51,510 nucleotides of DNA from Chloroflexota bacterium. GTDB taxonomy: Bacteria; Chloroflexota; Anaerolineae; Aggregatilineales; Phototrophicaceae. Below, in pieces: positions 8,274 to 17,151 of this stretch (within the stretch, counting starts at the first letter, position 1; every line of letters starts with the position of its first letter). Position numbers and translations under genes: made by a program. Location: assembly GCA_028875185.1 (NCBI GenBank), contig JAPPFH010000007.1, positions 1 to 51,510 on the forward strand. The letters are read 5' to 3'. The notes below the pieces were generated by a model. It was not told where the DNA came from. It made no database searches and worked only from the letters and a program-made list of their open reading frames with translations.

Positions 8274-9932
8274 TCAAGCAGCGCCAGCCGCTTTCAAAAG
8301 GGCGATGACGTCGCCTCGATCGGTCTCATCCTCGAAGGGCGAGCGCGCCAATTCCAGCGGGCTGTGATTCCCGGCGGTCTCGCGCGCATTTAAGTCCGCG
8401 CCCCGCTCGACCAGGAAACGCGGCACATCGGTCAGCAGGCGGTAAACGCCGACATCTAGCGCCGCCTCAGTCAAATCCGGCAGCGGATCCAGAAACTGCT
8501 TGGGACCAAAGCAGATGGCGAAGTGCAGCGGCGTCTTGCCGTCAGCGGCGCGCGCGTTCACATCGGCGTCATGTTGCAGCAGCAAAGCCATCATCTCGAG
8601 ATGCCCGCCCTGCGCCGCCAGATGCAGCGGGCGCAAGCCGGCGCCCAAAACGTGATCGGCTGCTGTGGCGGCATGCGCCAGCCCGCCATCCTCCGACAGC
8701 AATTCTCGCGCTCGCGCCAGATCGCCCATGACGCTCGCCCAGAAGATATCGACCGCCCAGCCCAGATGCCGCAGCAGATGACGCGTCGCCTCGTAATTGC
8801 GGCGGTAGGCGATATCGCGCAAGGGCGTCGCGCGCCCGTATTTGCCCGAGCGCTCATATTCACGCAGCGGATCGGCGCCGTAATCCAGGTAGAACTGTAT
8901 TGTCTCCACATCGCGGCAGAAGGAAAGCAGCGTACTGGGACCGGGTCCGATCTCGTTGACCAGCGCCGGATTCTCATCAAGCCGCTCCTTGACGCCCGCC
9001 ATGTCGCCGAGCCAGGCGCATGCCCAGACATCAAGTTCGGCGCCGCGTTCCAGCAGAAAATCAACCATGCCCAGAGCGGCGTATTCCGGCATGAAGTCAG
9101 CCAGGTCGATGGCGTGAATCAAGGCGTTGAAGCGGTATTTCTCGTCGCGCGCGTTGATGTCGGCGCCATGCGCCAGCAGCATGTCGACAATGTCCATCCG
9201 CCCGTGCATCACCGCCACGTGCAGCGCCAGGGCGTCAGAGCCCCAGAGCGATGTGCGCACGTATCCGCTGGCGTTCGCCAAGCGGCTGTCTTCGGCGAGC
9301 ATGCGCTTCACCTCCTGGATATCGCCCGATTTCGCCGCATCAAAGAAACGCATAACTTGCTCGGTGAACCGATTGTCCCGCGAGGGGCGCTGCCCTGATA
9401 AGTCGCTCAAGTGCCTTATCCTTTCCTTCATCAACTTGCGCGCGTGATACAAGCGCGATTTCACCGTGCCGAGCGGAATCTCCAAAAAAGCCGCGATCTC
9501 ATGCTGCCGGTAGTCGTTCATATAATGCAGCAGGACGACTGCGCGCTGCGCCTCTGGCAAGGCGTCCAGCGCCGCTTCTACATCCTCCGCTAAAGCGCTG
9601 GTCTCTCGATCAAGACCGTTATCGAGGATTGCGATCTCGCCGACCTGCTCCAGCGAGATCAACGCCGGCTCCTTAACGCGCAGCCGCCGCTGCGCCTGCG
9701 TATACACAACTCGCCTGAACCAGCCGGGAAAAGCGGCTTCGTCGCGCAAGTTGATTAAGCCGTAAAAGGCGGCTATAAAAGCCTCCTGCGCCGCGTCTTC
9801 GGCATCCTGCCAATCGCCGAGCAGCGCATAGGCATAGCCGACCGCCATATCCTGAAAGCGCCGCAAGACTTCTTCAAAGGCGTCGCTGTTTCCTTTGCGC
9901 GCTGCGATAATCAGCCCGCTCAATTCTTCCAT
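8274..9932 (-). CDS. ECF sigma factor fused to C-terminal ankyrin-repeat domain
   Basis: A 552-residue fusion. Residues 10-85 form sigma region 2 (YALLGDWQDAEDAAQEAFIAAF, then PGWFRRVVYTQAQRRLR) and residues 117-172 region 4 with the helix-turn-helix (QHEIAAFLEIPLGTVKSRLYHARKLMKE). From about 200 to the end come ankyrin-type helical repeats, clearest at MDIVDMLLAHGADINARD, GLRPLHLAAQGGHLEMMALLL, DGKTPLHFAI and PRFLVERGADLNARE. ECF factors steer RNA polymerase to stress or transport promoters; no anti-sigma gene is adjacent, so the ankyrin part is the obvious candidate for control. I chose the ATG at 9932, 13 codons inside the longest frame, because AAGGAG lies seven bases before it. Confidence 0.9.
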   Translation of the reverse strand: MEELSGLIIAARKGNSDAFEEVLRRFQDMAVGYAYALLGDWQDAEDAAQEAFIAAFYGLINLRDEAAFPGWFRRVVYTQAQRRLRVKEPALISLEQVGEIAILDNGLDRETSALAEDVEAALDALPEAQRAVVLLHYMNDYRQHEIAAFLEIPLGTVKSRLYHARKLMKERIRHLSDLSGQRPSRDNRFTEQVMRFFDAAKSGDIQEVKRMLAEDSRLANASGYVRTSLWGSDALALHVAVMHGRMDIVDMLLAHGADINARDEKYRFNALIHAIDLADFMPEYAALGMVDFLLERGAELDVWACAWLGDMAGVKERLDENPALVNEIGPGPSTLLSFCRDVETIQFYLDYGADPLREYERSGKYGRATPLRDIAYRRNYEATRHLLRHLGWAVDIFWASVMGDLARARELLSEDGGLAHAATAADHVLGAGLRPLHLAAQGGHLEMMALLLQHDADVNARAADGKTPLHFAICFGPKQFLDPLPDLTEAALDVGVYRLLTDVPRFLVERGADLNARETAGNHSPLELARSPFEDETDRGDVIALLKAAGAA

Positions 9933-10102
9933 ACGCGCTCCTTCCAACTTGTATGCACTATAAAGAGCCATTGGAGCGCTGTAAGGTTCAATCGGAAAGC
10001 GTAGAACTTCCAGCCATGCTCAGCACACTCGCCCGCGCTCATCGATATTGGCAGGCTGGGCGACGTGGTAGAATAGACTAGCCGCTACCCAGGAGCGAGG
10101 GA

Positions 10103-13100
10103 ATGACACCCAACTTCGCGGATAAACTGCAAAGCTATATCGAAAACGTGAGCAGCGCGCGCAAGAGCCAGGCGCCAGAACGGCAGATCAGTCACCTGTT
10201 TCTAGGTTTTATCAGCGATGCTTTTGGCGTGAACTATGAAGATATTGAGCTAGAGCATCATGTAACGATGAGTAAGGTGCAGAAACATGGCTACGTGGAT
10301 GCCTTGCTGGGCGATCTGCTGATTGAGTTCAAGCGCGACATCAAGACTGAGCTTGGAAGCAATATCGAGCAGCTGCAAAATTACATGCGTGAAATGCCAG
10401 AATTGCATCGCTACGTTGGAATGCTAACCGATGGCGTCGACTTTCGCACTTACGTGCTCGACGATTCAGAAGACCTTAGAGAAGTCGACCAAGTCACAAT
10501 TAGCAACTCGGAGCCTGACACAGTTTATCTCTGGCTCGATGCCTATCTCTTCAGCAGCACGAATATCGAGCCGACCGCCGATGACATCGTGCAGCGCTTC
10601 GGCGTCAGAAGCCCGACCTTCCAGCTTGTTCAGCAAACGCTGACCCGGCTATTGAATGAGATCCAAGAGGACAAAGAGTTGGATGTCTGGCGCGGACAGT
10701 GGAAGGCGCTGCTTAGCAAGGTCTACGGCTCGGACATCGCCGACGACAACTTATTCATACGTCACACGTATTTGTCGCAATTCGCCAAATTGCTCGTCTT
10801 TGCCGCGCTCCAGGGCCGTCCGAACAAACTCGAAATCCCCAGCATTGTCAACGGCGAGGCGTTTCATCAACATGGCGTCAGCAATATCGGCGAGAACGAC
10901 TTCTTCTCCTGGCTGATGATGTCCGCTATTCGCGCTGAATCTATCAATTTCCTCTATGCCCTTTCCGCTGAGTTGCAGGTTTACGACCTTAGCGCCATTC
11001 GTCAGGACTTGCTCAAGCAGCTTTATCAAGACCTGGTTGATCCAGATACGCGCCACGACTTGGGCGAATATTATACGCCCGATTGGCTAGCGCAACTGAC
11101 ACTCGAAGAAATCAACTACCGCTCGCCGCAGAGTTTGCTCGATCCCGCTTGCGGTTCGGGAACCTTCCTGTTTAATGCTATACGCCGCCTCGCGGATAAT
11201 GGCTTGACCGGGCGCGCCCTGGTCGACTTCGCCTTGAACAATATCGTCGGCGCCGACGTGCACCCGCTGGCGGTGACGATTGCGCGTATCAATTATCTTC
11301 TGGCATTAAGCGAGCATCTGGAGACAAATAGCAGCGATGGCGATGTGCCGCCCCTACCCGTTTTTCTAGCCGACGCGCTTATCGGACCATTGACCTGCCG
11401 TGGCCCAGCGGCTGTCCCTATCGCCGTCGATGTGGAGAAAGACGAAGAATTCCGCATCCCGCTCGAATCCGCTGTAGACGAGGACAAACTCACCCGAACA
11501 ATCAACTACATGGATGATTTCGCGAAACTCGCCAACCCCGAAAATACGGCGGCCATGGCAGAGGTGTTCACAAGATGGGTGCAGGACATCTACGGCGGTC
11601 TGACCAATACGACCTTTCGCAACCTCTGGGCGAGCAACTTCCAACTGTTGGTCGATCTTATCCGCGACGGCCGCGACAGCATCTGGGCATATATCCTGAA
11701 GAATCTTTCGCGCCCTCTGGTGCTCGCGGAAAAGGGCTTTGACGTCGTGGCCGGCAACCCGCCCTGGCTCTCCTACCGCTATATCAACAGCCCGGTTTGG
11801 CAAGAAGAAGTGAAGGCGCTGTATACCCACTATGAGTTGATCGATTCCGGCGATGTCAAGCTCTTTACGCAGATGGACTTGAGCACGCTCTTCTTCGCCC
11901 ACGCCAAAGATCGCTACCTGAAAGACGGTGGTACTTTAGCTTTTGTCATGCCCCGCAGCGTGCTTACCGGCGCCAAACAGCACCGCCCATTTCAGCGGCA
12001 AGGCATGACGCGCATTCTCGATGTAGGCGAAGCCAGCCCCTTGTTCAATGTGCCCGCCGCCGTCATCATCTCGTCGGGCGGCGAAATCGTCAAATCGGAT
12101 ATCCCAACCAAAACCTACGCGGCGACCTTCGACAAACATGAACTTCCATTAATTGAAGCCGAGCCTCAAATGACCGTGGGCCAGACCGTGACGAACTTCG
12201 TCGACCCGAATATCGCCAGCATCTATTATTACGAGCTCTTCGCGCAAGGCGCGTCACTGGTCCCGCGCAACCTCTGTTTCGTCCATCCGCCGGGCTTACC
12301 AAACACACCTATCGTCGAGACCGATCCCGAGTTGGACAAAGACGCCAAAGCCCCCTGGAAAGGCATCAAATGGCAAGGAACGGTGCATAGCCCCTACATC
12401 TACGGCACCCTGCTAAGCAAACACCTGCTTCCCTTCGGCTGGCAAAAGCTCAACATGGTCGCCATGCCGGCCAAGCAGAACGAAGCGGGCAAACTCGAAA
12501 TGCTGGAAGACGTGTTGGGCTATGCCGTGGAGGGCTATCATAGGAGTTTCCTCACCTGGTTTGAGAAGATGAGCGACATCTGGGAAGAACGCAAAAGCAG
12601 CACAACGACAGAGACGCTATATGAATGGTTCAACTATCGGAACAAGCTAACCGCGCAGAACGCGAACGATCGATTTCGTGTCATATATGGTGGTAGCGGA
12701 ACGAATATCGCTTGCTGCGTCTTGGAGCTCGACTACGAGGAGTTAAGGATTTACCGACGCCGCGTTCGGCAGTTTGTCGTTGATACAAAGACATACTATT
12801 ATGCGCCGGACACGCTGGAAGAAGCGCATTATCTCTGCGCCGTTCTAAACGCTCCGGTTGTCAATGAAACGATAAAATCGCATCAGTCGCAAGGTTTGTG
12901 GGGAGAACGCGACATTCACCGTACCCCCTTCGAAGCCTGCGCCATTCCCATCTTCGACGCCGGCGATCCCGCCCATCTCGAGCTCGCCCGCTTGAGCATC
13001 GCCGCTCACGAGAAAATCGATGAGATGAAGGGCATGGAAGAAAACCGCTTGCTCAACGGCGGTCCTGGACGGGCAAGGGGAAGAGCGCGCGAAATCCTCG

Positions 13101-13147
13101 CCGCTGAAATCAGCGCGATTGACAAGCTAGTACGTCAAATATTGTAA
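10103..13147 (+). CDS. Type IIG-like restriction endonuclease-methyltransferase
   Basis: A single 1014-residue polypeptide that appears to both cut and methylate DNA. Near the N-terminus D66 and E75-F-K77 form a PD-(D/E)XK nuclease signature (GYVDALLGDLLIEFKRD). The middle is an N6-adenine methyltransferase: GEYYTP near 321, motif I DPACGSGTF (347-355) for SAM and motif IV N552-P-P-W. The remaining 400 or so residues should hold the target recognition region. The start follows an AGGAGCGAGGGA site directly. No separate specificity or helicase subunit for it is present; the downstream hsdR belongs to a different class. A BREX PglX is the main alternative, but the N-terminal nuclease signature argues against it. 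Confidence 0.85.
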   Translation: MTPNFADKLQSYIENVSSARKSQAPERQISHLFLGFISDAFGVNYEDIELEHHVTMSKVQKHGYVDALLGDLLIEFKRDIKTELGSNIEQLQNYMREMPELHRYVGMLTDGVDFRTYVLDDSEDLREVDQVTISNSEPDTVYLWLDAYLFSSTNIEPTADDIVQRFGVRSPTFQLVQQTLTRLLNEIQEDKELDVWRGQWKALLSKVYGSDIADDNLFIRHTYLSQFAKLLVFAALQGRPNKLEIPSIVNGEAFHQHGVSNIGENDFFSWLMMSAIRAESINFLYALSAELQVYDLSAIRQDLLKQLYQDLVDPDTRHDLGEYYTPDWLAQLTLEEINYRSPQSLLDPACGSGTFLFNAIRRLADNGLTGRALVDFALNNIVGADVHPLAVTIARINYLLALSEHLETNSSDGDVPPLPVFLADALIGPLTCRGPAAVPIAVDVEKDEEFRIPLESAVDEDKLTRTINYMDDFAKLANPENTAAMAEVFTRWVQDIYGGLTNTTFRNLWASNFQLLVDLIRDGRDSIWAYILKNLSRPLVLAEKGFDVVAGNPPWLSYRYINSPVWQEEVKALYTHYELIDSGDVKLFTQMDLSTLFFAHAKDRYLKDGGTLAFVMPRSVLTGAKQHRPFQRQGMTRILDVGEASPLFNVPAAVIISSGGEIVKSDIPTKTYAATFDKHELPLIEAEPQMTVGQTVTNFVDPNIASIYYYELFAQGASLVPRNLCFVHPPGLPNTPIVETDPELDKDAKAPWKGIKWQGTVHSPYIYGTLLSKHLLPFGWQKLNMVAMPAKQNEAGKLEMLEDVLGYAVEGYHRSFLTWFEKMSDIWEERKSSTTTETLYEWFNYRNKLTAQNANDRFRVIYGGSGTNIACCVLELDYEELRIYRRRVRQFVVDTKTYYYAPDTLEEAHYLCAVLNAPVVNETIKSHQSQGLWGERDIHRTPFEACAIPIFDAGDPAHLELARLSIAAHEKIDEMKGMEENRLLNGGPGRARGRAREILAAEISAIDKLVRQIL

Positions 13148-13158
13148 GAAGACCTCGG

Positions 13159-13318
13159 CTCAACCCCGCCCCAGTATCCTGGCGAAGCCGGCCCCGCTCC
13201 ACTCGACGCTATCGTGAAACGCGCTCAGCTGGTGATAGAGGCTGATGGCGAGCTCGTCATCGCGCCAGTCATAATCGGCAAGCGCAGCGAAAGGACTCTT
13301 GCCCGTCCGCCGGCCGCG
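13159..13318 (-). pseudogene. Duplicated 3' fragment of the radical SAM gene (left copy of a 160-bp direct repeat)
   Basis: Read on the minus strand, this segment encodes the last 50 or so residues of the radical SAM protein at 15947-16789 (shared stretches FAALADYDWRDDE and ISLYHQLSAFHD, ending at an equivalent stop). Aligned by eye without gaps to 15946-16105, I count 13 differences in 160 bases. It begins 11 bases after the Type IIG gene and ends where similarity to HsdR begins, so it marks a recombination junction. It has no start of its own and is not expected to make a protein. Confidence 0.88.
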
Positions 13319-15922
13319 CCCACCACCACGATGAATCCCGATTATCAGCGCAAGTATGAAGGCAATATCTTCGCCGTCCTGCGGCAGCTGTATTACAAAC
13401 CCGGCGCCAATCTCTCGCTCGATTTGGCGCTTTTCCTCAATGGCTTGCCCATCTTCACCGCCGAGCTCAAGAACAACTTCACCGGGCAGAATGCGCAGCA
13501 GGCCATGCGCCAGTACCGGGCGGATCACGACCCGAAAGAGCCGCTTTTCAAGTTCGGGCGCTGCCTGGCGCATTTCGCCATCGACCCCGATCTGGTTTAT
13601 GTGACCACGCATTTGCGCCGTGACGCGACCTTCTTCCTGCCTTTCAACAAGGGCAAGTATGGCGGCGCGGGCAACCCGCCGGCGCATGACAATTTCGCGG
13701 CGCATTATCTCTGGGAAGAGGTCTGGGCGCGGGACAGCCTGCTCAATCTGCTGGAGCAGTTCATCTACATCAGCGATAAAGATGGCAAGAAGGAAATGAT
13801 CTTCCCGCGCTATCATCAGTTGGACGCGGTGCGGCGCCTGCTGGCTGACGCCCGCGAAAATGGCGCGGGGCAGCGCTATCTGATCCAGCACAGCGCTGGC
13901 AGCGGCAAAAGCTACAGCATCGCCTGGCTGGCGCATCAACTCGCCAACTTGCACAACACGCGCGACCAGAAAGTCTTCGATACGGTGGTGGTCATCACCG
14001 ACCGCCGCGTGCTGGACCGGCAATTGCAGGCGGCGATACGGCAATTCGAGCAGACCCGCGGCTTGGTGGAAAACATCGACCGGACATCGCGGCAGCTCAA
14101 ACAGGCGCTTGAGGACGGCAAGCGGATCATTGTGACCACGCTGCAGAAGTTCCCCTACGTCGTCAATGAAATCGGCAAATTGTCGGGCAGCGCATTCGCC
14201 GTCATCGTGGACGAGGCGCATTCCTCGCAAAGCGGCGAGGGCGTGAAAAGCTTGAAAGCGACGCTGTCCCCGGCCGACGCGGCGCCGGACGAAGACGACC
14301 CCGACCCGCCAACCTGGGAAGACACGATTGTCGAATCTATGCGCGCGCGCAAGCAGCCGGGCAACATCAGTATGTTCGCCTTCACCGCCACGCCCAAAAA
14401 CAAGACGCTCGAACTCTTTGGCGAGCGCCGTCCCGCTGGCGGCTTCGAGGCATTCAGCCTTTACAGCATGCGCCAAGCGATAGAAGAGCGCTTCATCCTC
14501 GACGTCCTGGAGAATTACACCACCTACAAGTCTTACTGGCGCCTGCTCAAAAAGATTGATGAAGACCCGGAATATCCGAGCGGGAAAGCCAAACGCCTCT
14601 TGACCAAATATGTCGACGATCATCCGGAAAGCATCGGCAAGAAAATCGAAATCATCGTCGAGCACTTCCGCGAACATGTCACGCCGCAGATCCGCAACAA
14701 AGCCAAGGCGATGATCGTCACGCGCTCGCGCCTGCACGCCGTTCGCGCCTTCATGGCGCTTAAGCAATATCTAAGCCAGCAGGGTTATGACTATGGCGCC
14801 TTGGTCGCTTTTTCCGGGGCGGTAAACGACGGCGGCGTCGAGTTTACTGAAGCGAAAATGAACAGTTTTCCGGAGGCGCAAACGGCGGCGGCTTTCAACC
14901 AGGATGACAATCGTTTCCTCGTCGTCGCCGAAAAGTTTCAGACCGGCTTCGACCAGCCCCTGCTGGCCGCCATGTACGTCGACAAGCCCTTAAAAGGCGT
15001 TCATGCGGTGCAAACCCTGTCCCGCCTGAACCGGATACACCCGCAAAAGACTTCGACAATCGTGCTCGATTTCGTCAATCAAGCGCAGCATATCCAAGAG
15101 GCGTTTAAGCCTTACTACGAGGCGACCATCCTCAGCGAAGGCACGGACCATAATCTGCTATATGAGAAAGAGCGCCTGCTCGCCGATCATCACTTTCATA
15201 CGCAAACCGACGTAGATGCCGTTGCCGCCGCGACCATTATGGGAAAAGTCGACCAGAAGCAATTGAGATCGCTCCTTGCCCCGGTTCTTGAGCGGATAGA
15301 CGCGGCCCCCGAAGATGAACGGGCGGAATTCCGCAGCGATCTTACCGATTACATCCGCCTCTACGCTTTCCTGTCGCAGCTCATTCCCTTTGAAGATGTG
15401 AGGCTTGAAAAGCTCTACGAGTTCGCGCGCCATCTGCGGCGGCTTCTGCCCGCCGACCGCGAGCAGTTGCCGACCGAGATCCTCGACACTATCGACATCG
15501 ATTCTTATCGTCTGCGGCAAACAAGCGAAGGCTCGCTCACGCCGGACCGACGCCTCGACATGCTCGAGCCAATGTTAGAGAGTGAAAAATATGGCGCTAG
15601 TGAAGACGCCTTCGCGCCCCTTTCCGAGATTATCCAGTTTCTCAACGAGGTCTTCGGCGACGAATGGGAGCAGGCGTATAAGACGATAGCGGAGGTCAAG
15701 CAAGAGGTTTCTCGAGATCCGGGAGTGGCAAACGCGATCCGCATCAATCCGCCGGATAAAGCGCGCCCTACTGTGGATGGCGCCGTGATCGACGCTATAA
15801 CCAAGCGATATAAGAGCCACTTCAAGTTTTTCAAACGCGTGAATGACGACCCCTTCGTCAAGGGCTTTCTTCTCGACTGGTTCTTTGACGAGTTGCGCCA
15901 GCGCAAGAGCGAAGATTCCTAG
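13214..15922 (+). CDS. hsdR: Type I restriction enzyme R subunit, 5'-truncated, chimeric start
   Basis: Up to 902 residues of the HsdR motor-nuclease. D70 and E84-L-K86 with the following QAMRQY motif form the nuclease site; HSAGSGKS (227-234) is Walker A and DEAH (333-336) motif II of the SF2 translocase. Full HsdR proteins have roughly 100-130 more residues at the front. Here homology begins at about residue 40 (MNPDYQRKYEGN, ATG at 13331), and the first 39 codons read antisense through a copied radical SAM fragment. No hsdM or hsdS gene is in the window. The frame is intact and the nuclease motifs survive, so it may be a truncated orphan, a partly active protein or a decaying gene. GTG 13214 and ATG 13331 are both possible starts. 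Confidence 0.85.
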   Translation: MKRAQLVIEADGELVIAPVIIGKRSERTLARPPAAPTTTMNPDYQRKYEGNIFAVLRQLYYKPGANLSLDLALFLNGLPIFTAELKNNFTGQNAQQAMRQYRADHDPKEPLFKFGRCLAHFAIDPDLVYVTTHLRRDATFFLPFNKGKYGGAGNPPAHDNFAAHYLWEEVWARDSLLNLLEQFIYISDKDGKKEMIFPRYHQLDAVRRLLADARENGAGQRYLIQHSAGSGKSYSIAWLAHQLANLHNTRDQKVFDTVVVITDRRVLDRQLQAAIRQFEQTRGLVENIDRTSRQLKQALEDGKRIIVTTLQKFPYVVNEIGKLSGSAFAVIVDEAHSSQSGEGVKSLKATLSPADAAPDEDDPDPPTWEDTIVESMRARKQPGNISMFAFTATPKNKTLELFGERRPAGGFEAFSLYSMRQAIEERFILDVLENYTTYKSYWRLLKKIDEDPEYPSGKAKRLLTKYVDDHPESIGKKIEIIVEHFREHVTPQIRNKAKAMIVTRSRLHAVRAFMALKQYLSQQGYDYGALVAFSGAVNDGGVEFTEAKMNSFPEAQTAAAFNQDDNRFLVVAEKFQTGFDQPLLAAMYVDKPLKGVHAVQTLSRLNRIHPQKTSTIVLDFVNQAQHIQEAFKPYYEATILSEGTDHNLLYEKERLLADHHFHTQTDVDAVAAATIMGKVDQKQLRSLLAPVLERIDAAPEDERAEFRSDLTDYIRLYAFLSQLIPFEDVRLEKLYEFARHLRRLLPADREQLPTEILDTIDIDSYRLRQTSEGSLTPDRRLDMLEPMLESEKYGASEDAFAPLSEIIQFLNEVFGDEWEQAYKTIAEVKQEVSRDPGVANAIRINPPDKARPTVDGAVIDAITKRYKSHFKFFKRVNDDPFVKGFLLDWFFDELRQRKSEDS

Positions 15923-15945
15923 TATACGTTTGGTCGCGCTGGCTC

Positions 15946-16105
15946 CTCAACCCCGCCCCGGAATCCCGGCGAAACCAGCCCCGCTCCACTCGACGCAATC
16001 GTGAAACGCGCTCAGCTGGTGATAGAGGCTGATGGCGGGCTCGTCATCGCGCCAGTCATAATCGGCAAGCGCGGCGAATGGACTGCTGCCTGTGCGCCGG
16101 CCGCG
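15946..16105. repeat. Right copy of the 160-bp direct repeat flanking hsdR
   Basis: This is the genuine 3' end of the radical SAM gene and the partner of 13159-13318. The two copies bracket the truncated hsdR in the same orientation. About 8 percent divergence suggests the left copy came from a related strain or is an old duplication. Confidence 0.88.
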
Positions 16106-16789
16106 GCTGCCATCGCCGATGGCGAAGGTGTCGATGACGATGCGCTGCGCCCCCGTCGCCAGCAAGCGCTCGGCAAAGTCGTCTGAATATGGCAGGCAGG
16201 GCGATACCGCGATCTGCGCCGATACACCGCATTCGACCGCCCGCTTCACCGCCGCCAGCCGCCGCTCAATATGCGACTTCGCCGGACCATAAGGCAAATC
16301 GTGGCGGTCGGTCTCGATTGTCATGCCCAGCCAGGCGTAGGGAATCGCCGCGAGCCGATCGAGATCATCGACCACGGCGGGCGCGCGTGTCTGGATCAGC
16401 AGCAAATCGAGATCATCAAAACCCGCGAAGACCTCCAGGCAGCGCCGCGTCAACCGCAATTTGCGCTCAATCGGCTGGTAGGGGTCAGTGACCGGGCTCA
16501 TGAAGATGCGCAGCGCCGGTCGGTTCCGCGCGCGAGCGAGCTGCGCGTCCAGCAGTTCAGGCGCGTTCTCTTTAATGATCAGCGCCTCGCCCCAAGCCTC
16601 GCCTTCGCGCCGCCCGAAATGCCAATTGGGCAGCATCTGGGCATAACAGTATGCGCCGCAATACAGCTTGCCGAGCTGGCAGCCAGTCGCCCAGGAGAGG
16701 CTGTGCGTGTAGGGTCGCGCGCCGGCGGTGAGGAAGCCGCCCTTCTGTGGACTGAGGATGGACTTGGCTTGCTTGTAGCGGATGTTCAT
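15947..16789 (-). CDS. Radical SAM protein, SPL/Rv2578c-like
   Basis: A 280-residue protein similar to the spore photoproduct lyase-like radical SAM group of unknown role. The cysteine cluster sits at C37, C44 and C48 in WATGCQLGKLYCGAYCYAQ; the spacing x6 then x3 differs from the standard C-x3-C-x2-C, so the 4Fe-4S/SAM site is probable, not proven. Later conserved stretches are IFMSPVTDPYQPIE (about 95-108), LLIQTRAP, and GMTIETDR (about 155-162), which match this family's barrel strands. The 3' end is shared with the fragment upstream of hsdR, showing that rearrangement happened next to it. No partner gene suggests a substrate. Confidence 0.75.
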   Translation of the reverse strand: MNIRYKQAKSILSPQKGGFLTAGARPYTHSLSWATGCQLGKLYCGAYCYAQMLPNWHFGRREGEAWGEALIIKENAPELLDAQLARARNRPALRIFMSPVTDPYQPIERKLRLTRRCLEVFAGFDDLDLLLIQTRAPAVVDDLDRLAAIPYAWLGMTIETDRHDLPYGPAKSHIERRLAAVKRAVECGVSAQIAVSPCLPYSDDFAERLLATGAQRIVIDTFAIGDGSRGRRTGSSPFAALADYDWRDDEPAISLYHQLSAFHDCVEWSGAGFAGIPGRG

Positions 16790-16910
16790 GCCGCTTATGA
16801 TAGCAAGTGCGAGCCACAGTTCATAAACAATGTCTCTCGATTCTCGCCGCTAAGCCATGCTATCATATGCGGTATAGTCGCTAGCTACGACTTCGACAGG
16901 TACAAGAACA

Positions 16911-17150
16911 ATGAAACCCAAAGCCTACAATTTCGATTTTGGCATTGAAGACGATTATCTCGTCCTTACATGGACTAGGTTGCAGGACACTTCCGACGTA
17001 GATGCTCTGTTGAGCTATCCTGAACTTAAGATGCGCATCAAGTACCGTGATATCTCTACCGATACCGTTAGCGCCATGCTGCGAAACCTTGAAGTCCCCC
17101 ACCAGTTCTCACAAGCCATACTGACCCTGATTGCCGCGCAAGCCGCCTGA
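16911..17150 (+). CDS. Small hypothetical protein, possible partner of the following HEPN-like gene
   Basis: A 79-residue acidic-to-neutral protein (MKPKAYNFDFGIEDDYLVLTW...) that I do not recognise. It has a predicted strand-rich first half and a helical second half (STDTVSAMLRNLEVPHQFSQAILTLIAAQAA). Its stop at 17148-17150 is one base before the ATG of the next gene, so the two are almost certainly co-translated. Small size, position in front of an R-x4-H protein and location beside restriction genes fit an antitoxin-like partner, but this is inference from context alone. Confidence 0.6.
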   Translation: MKPKAYNFDFGIEDDYLVLTWTRLQDTSDVDALLSYPELKMRIKYRDISTDTVSAMLRNLEVPHQFSQAILTLIAAQAA

Positions 17151-17151
17151 A

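Noticed and set aside
8523-9398. A 291-codon plus-strand frame within the sigma-ankyrin gene
   Set aside because: It is the complement of the ankyrin coding sequence; long shadow frames are expected in GC-rich DNA.
10103-13147. BREX PglX methyltransferase
   Set aside because: PglX lacks an N-terminal PD-(D/E)XK site and occurs with other BREX genes, none of which is present.
13160-14767. A 535-codon open frame on the minus strand opposite hsdR
   Set aside because: It is the antisense of a protein with intact HsdR motifs. Only its last 50 or so codons, within the copied radical SAM fragment, resemble a real protein.
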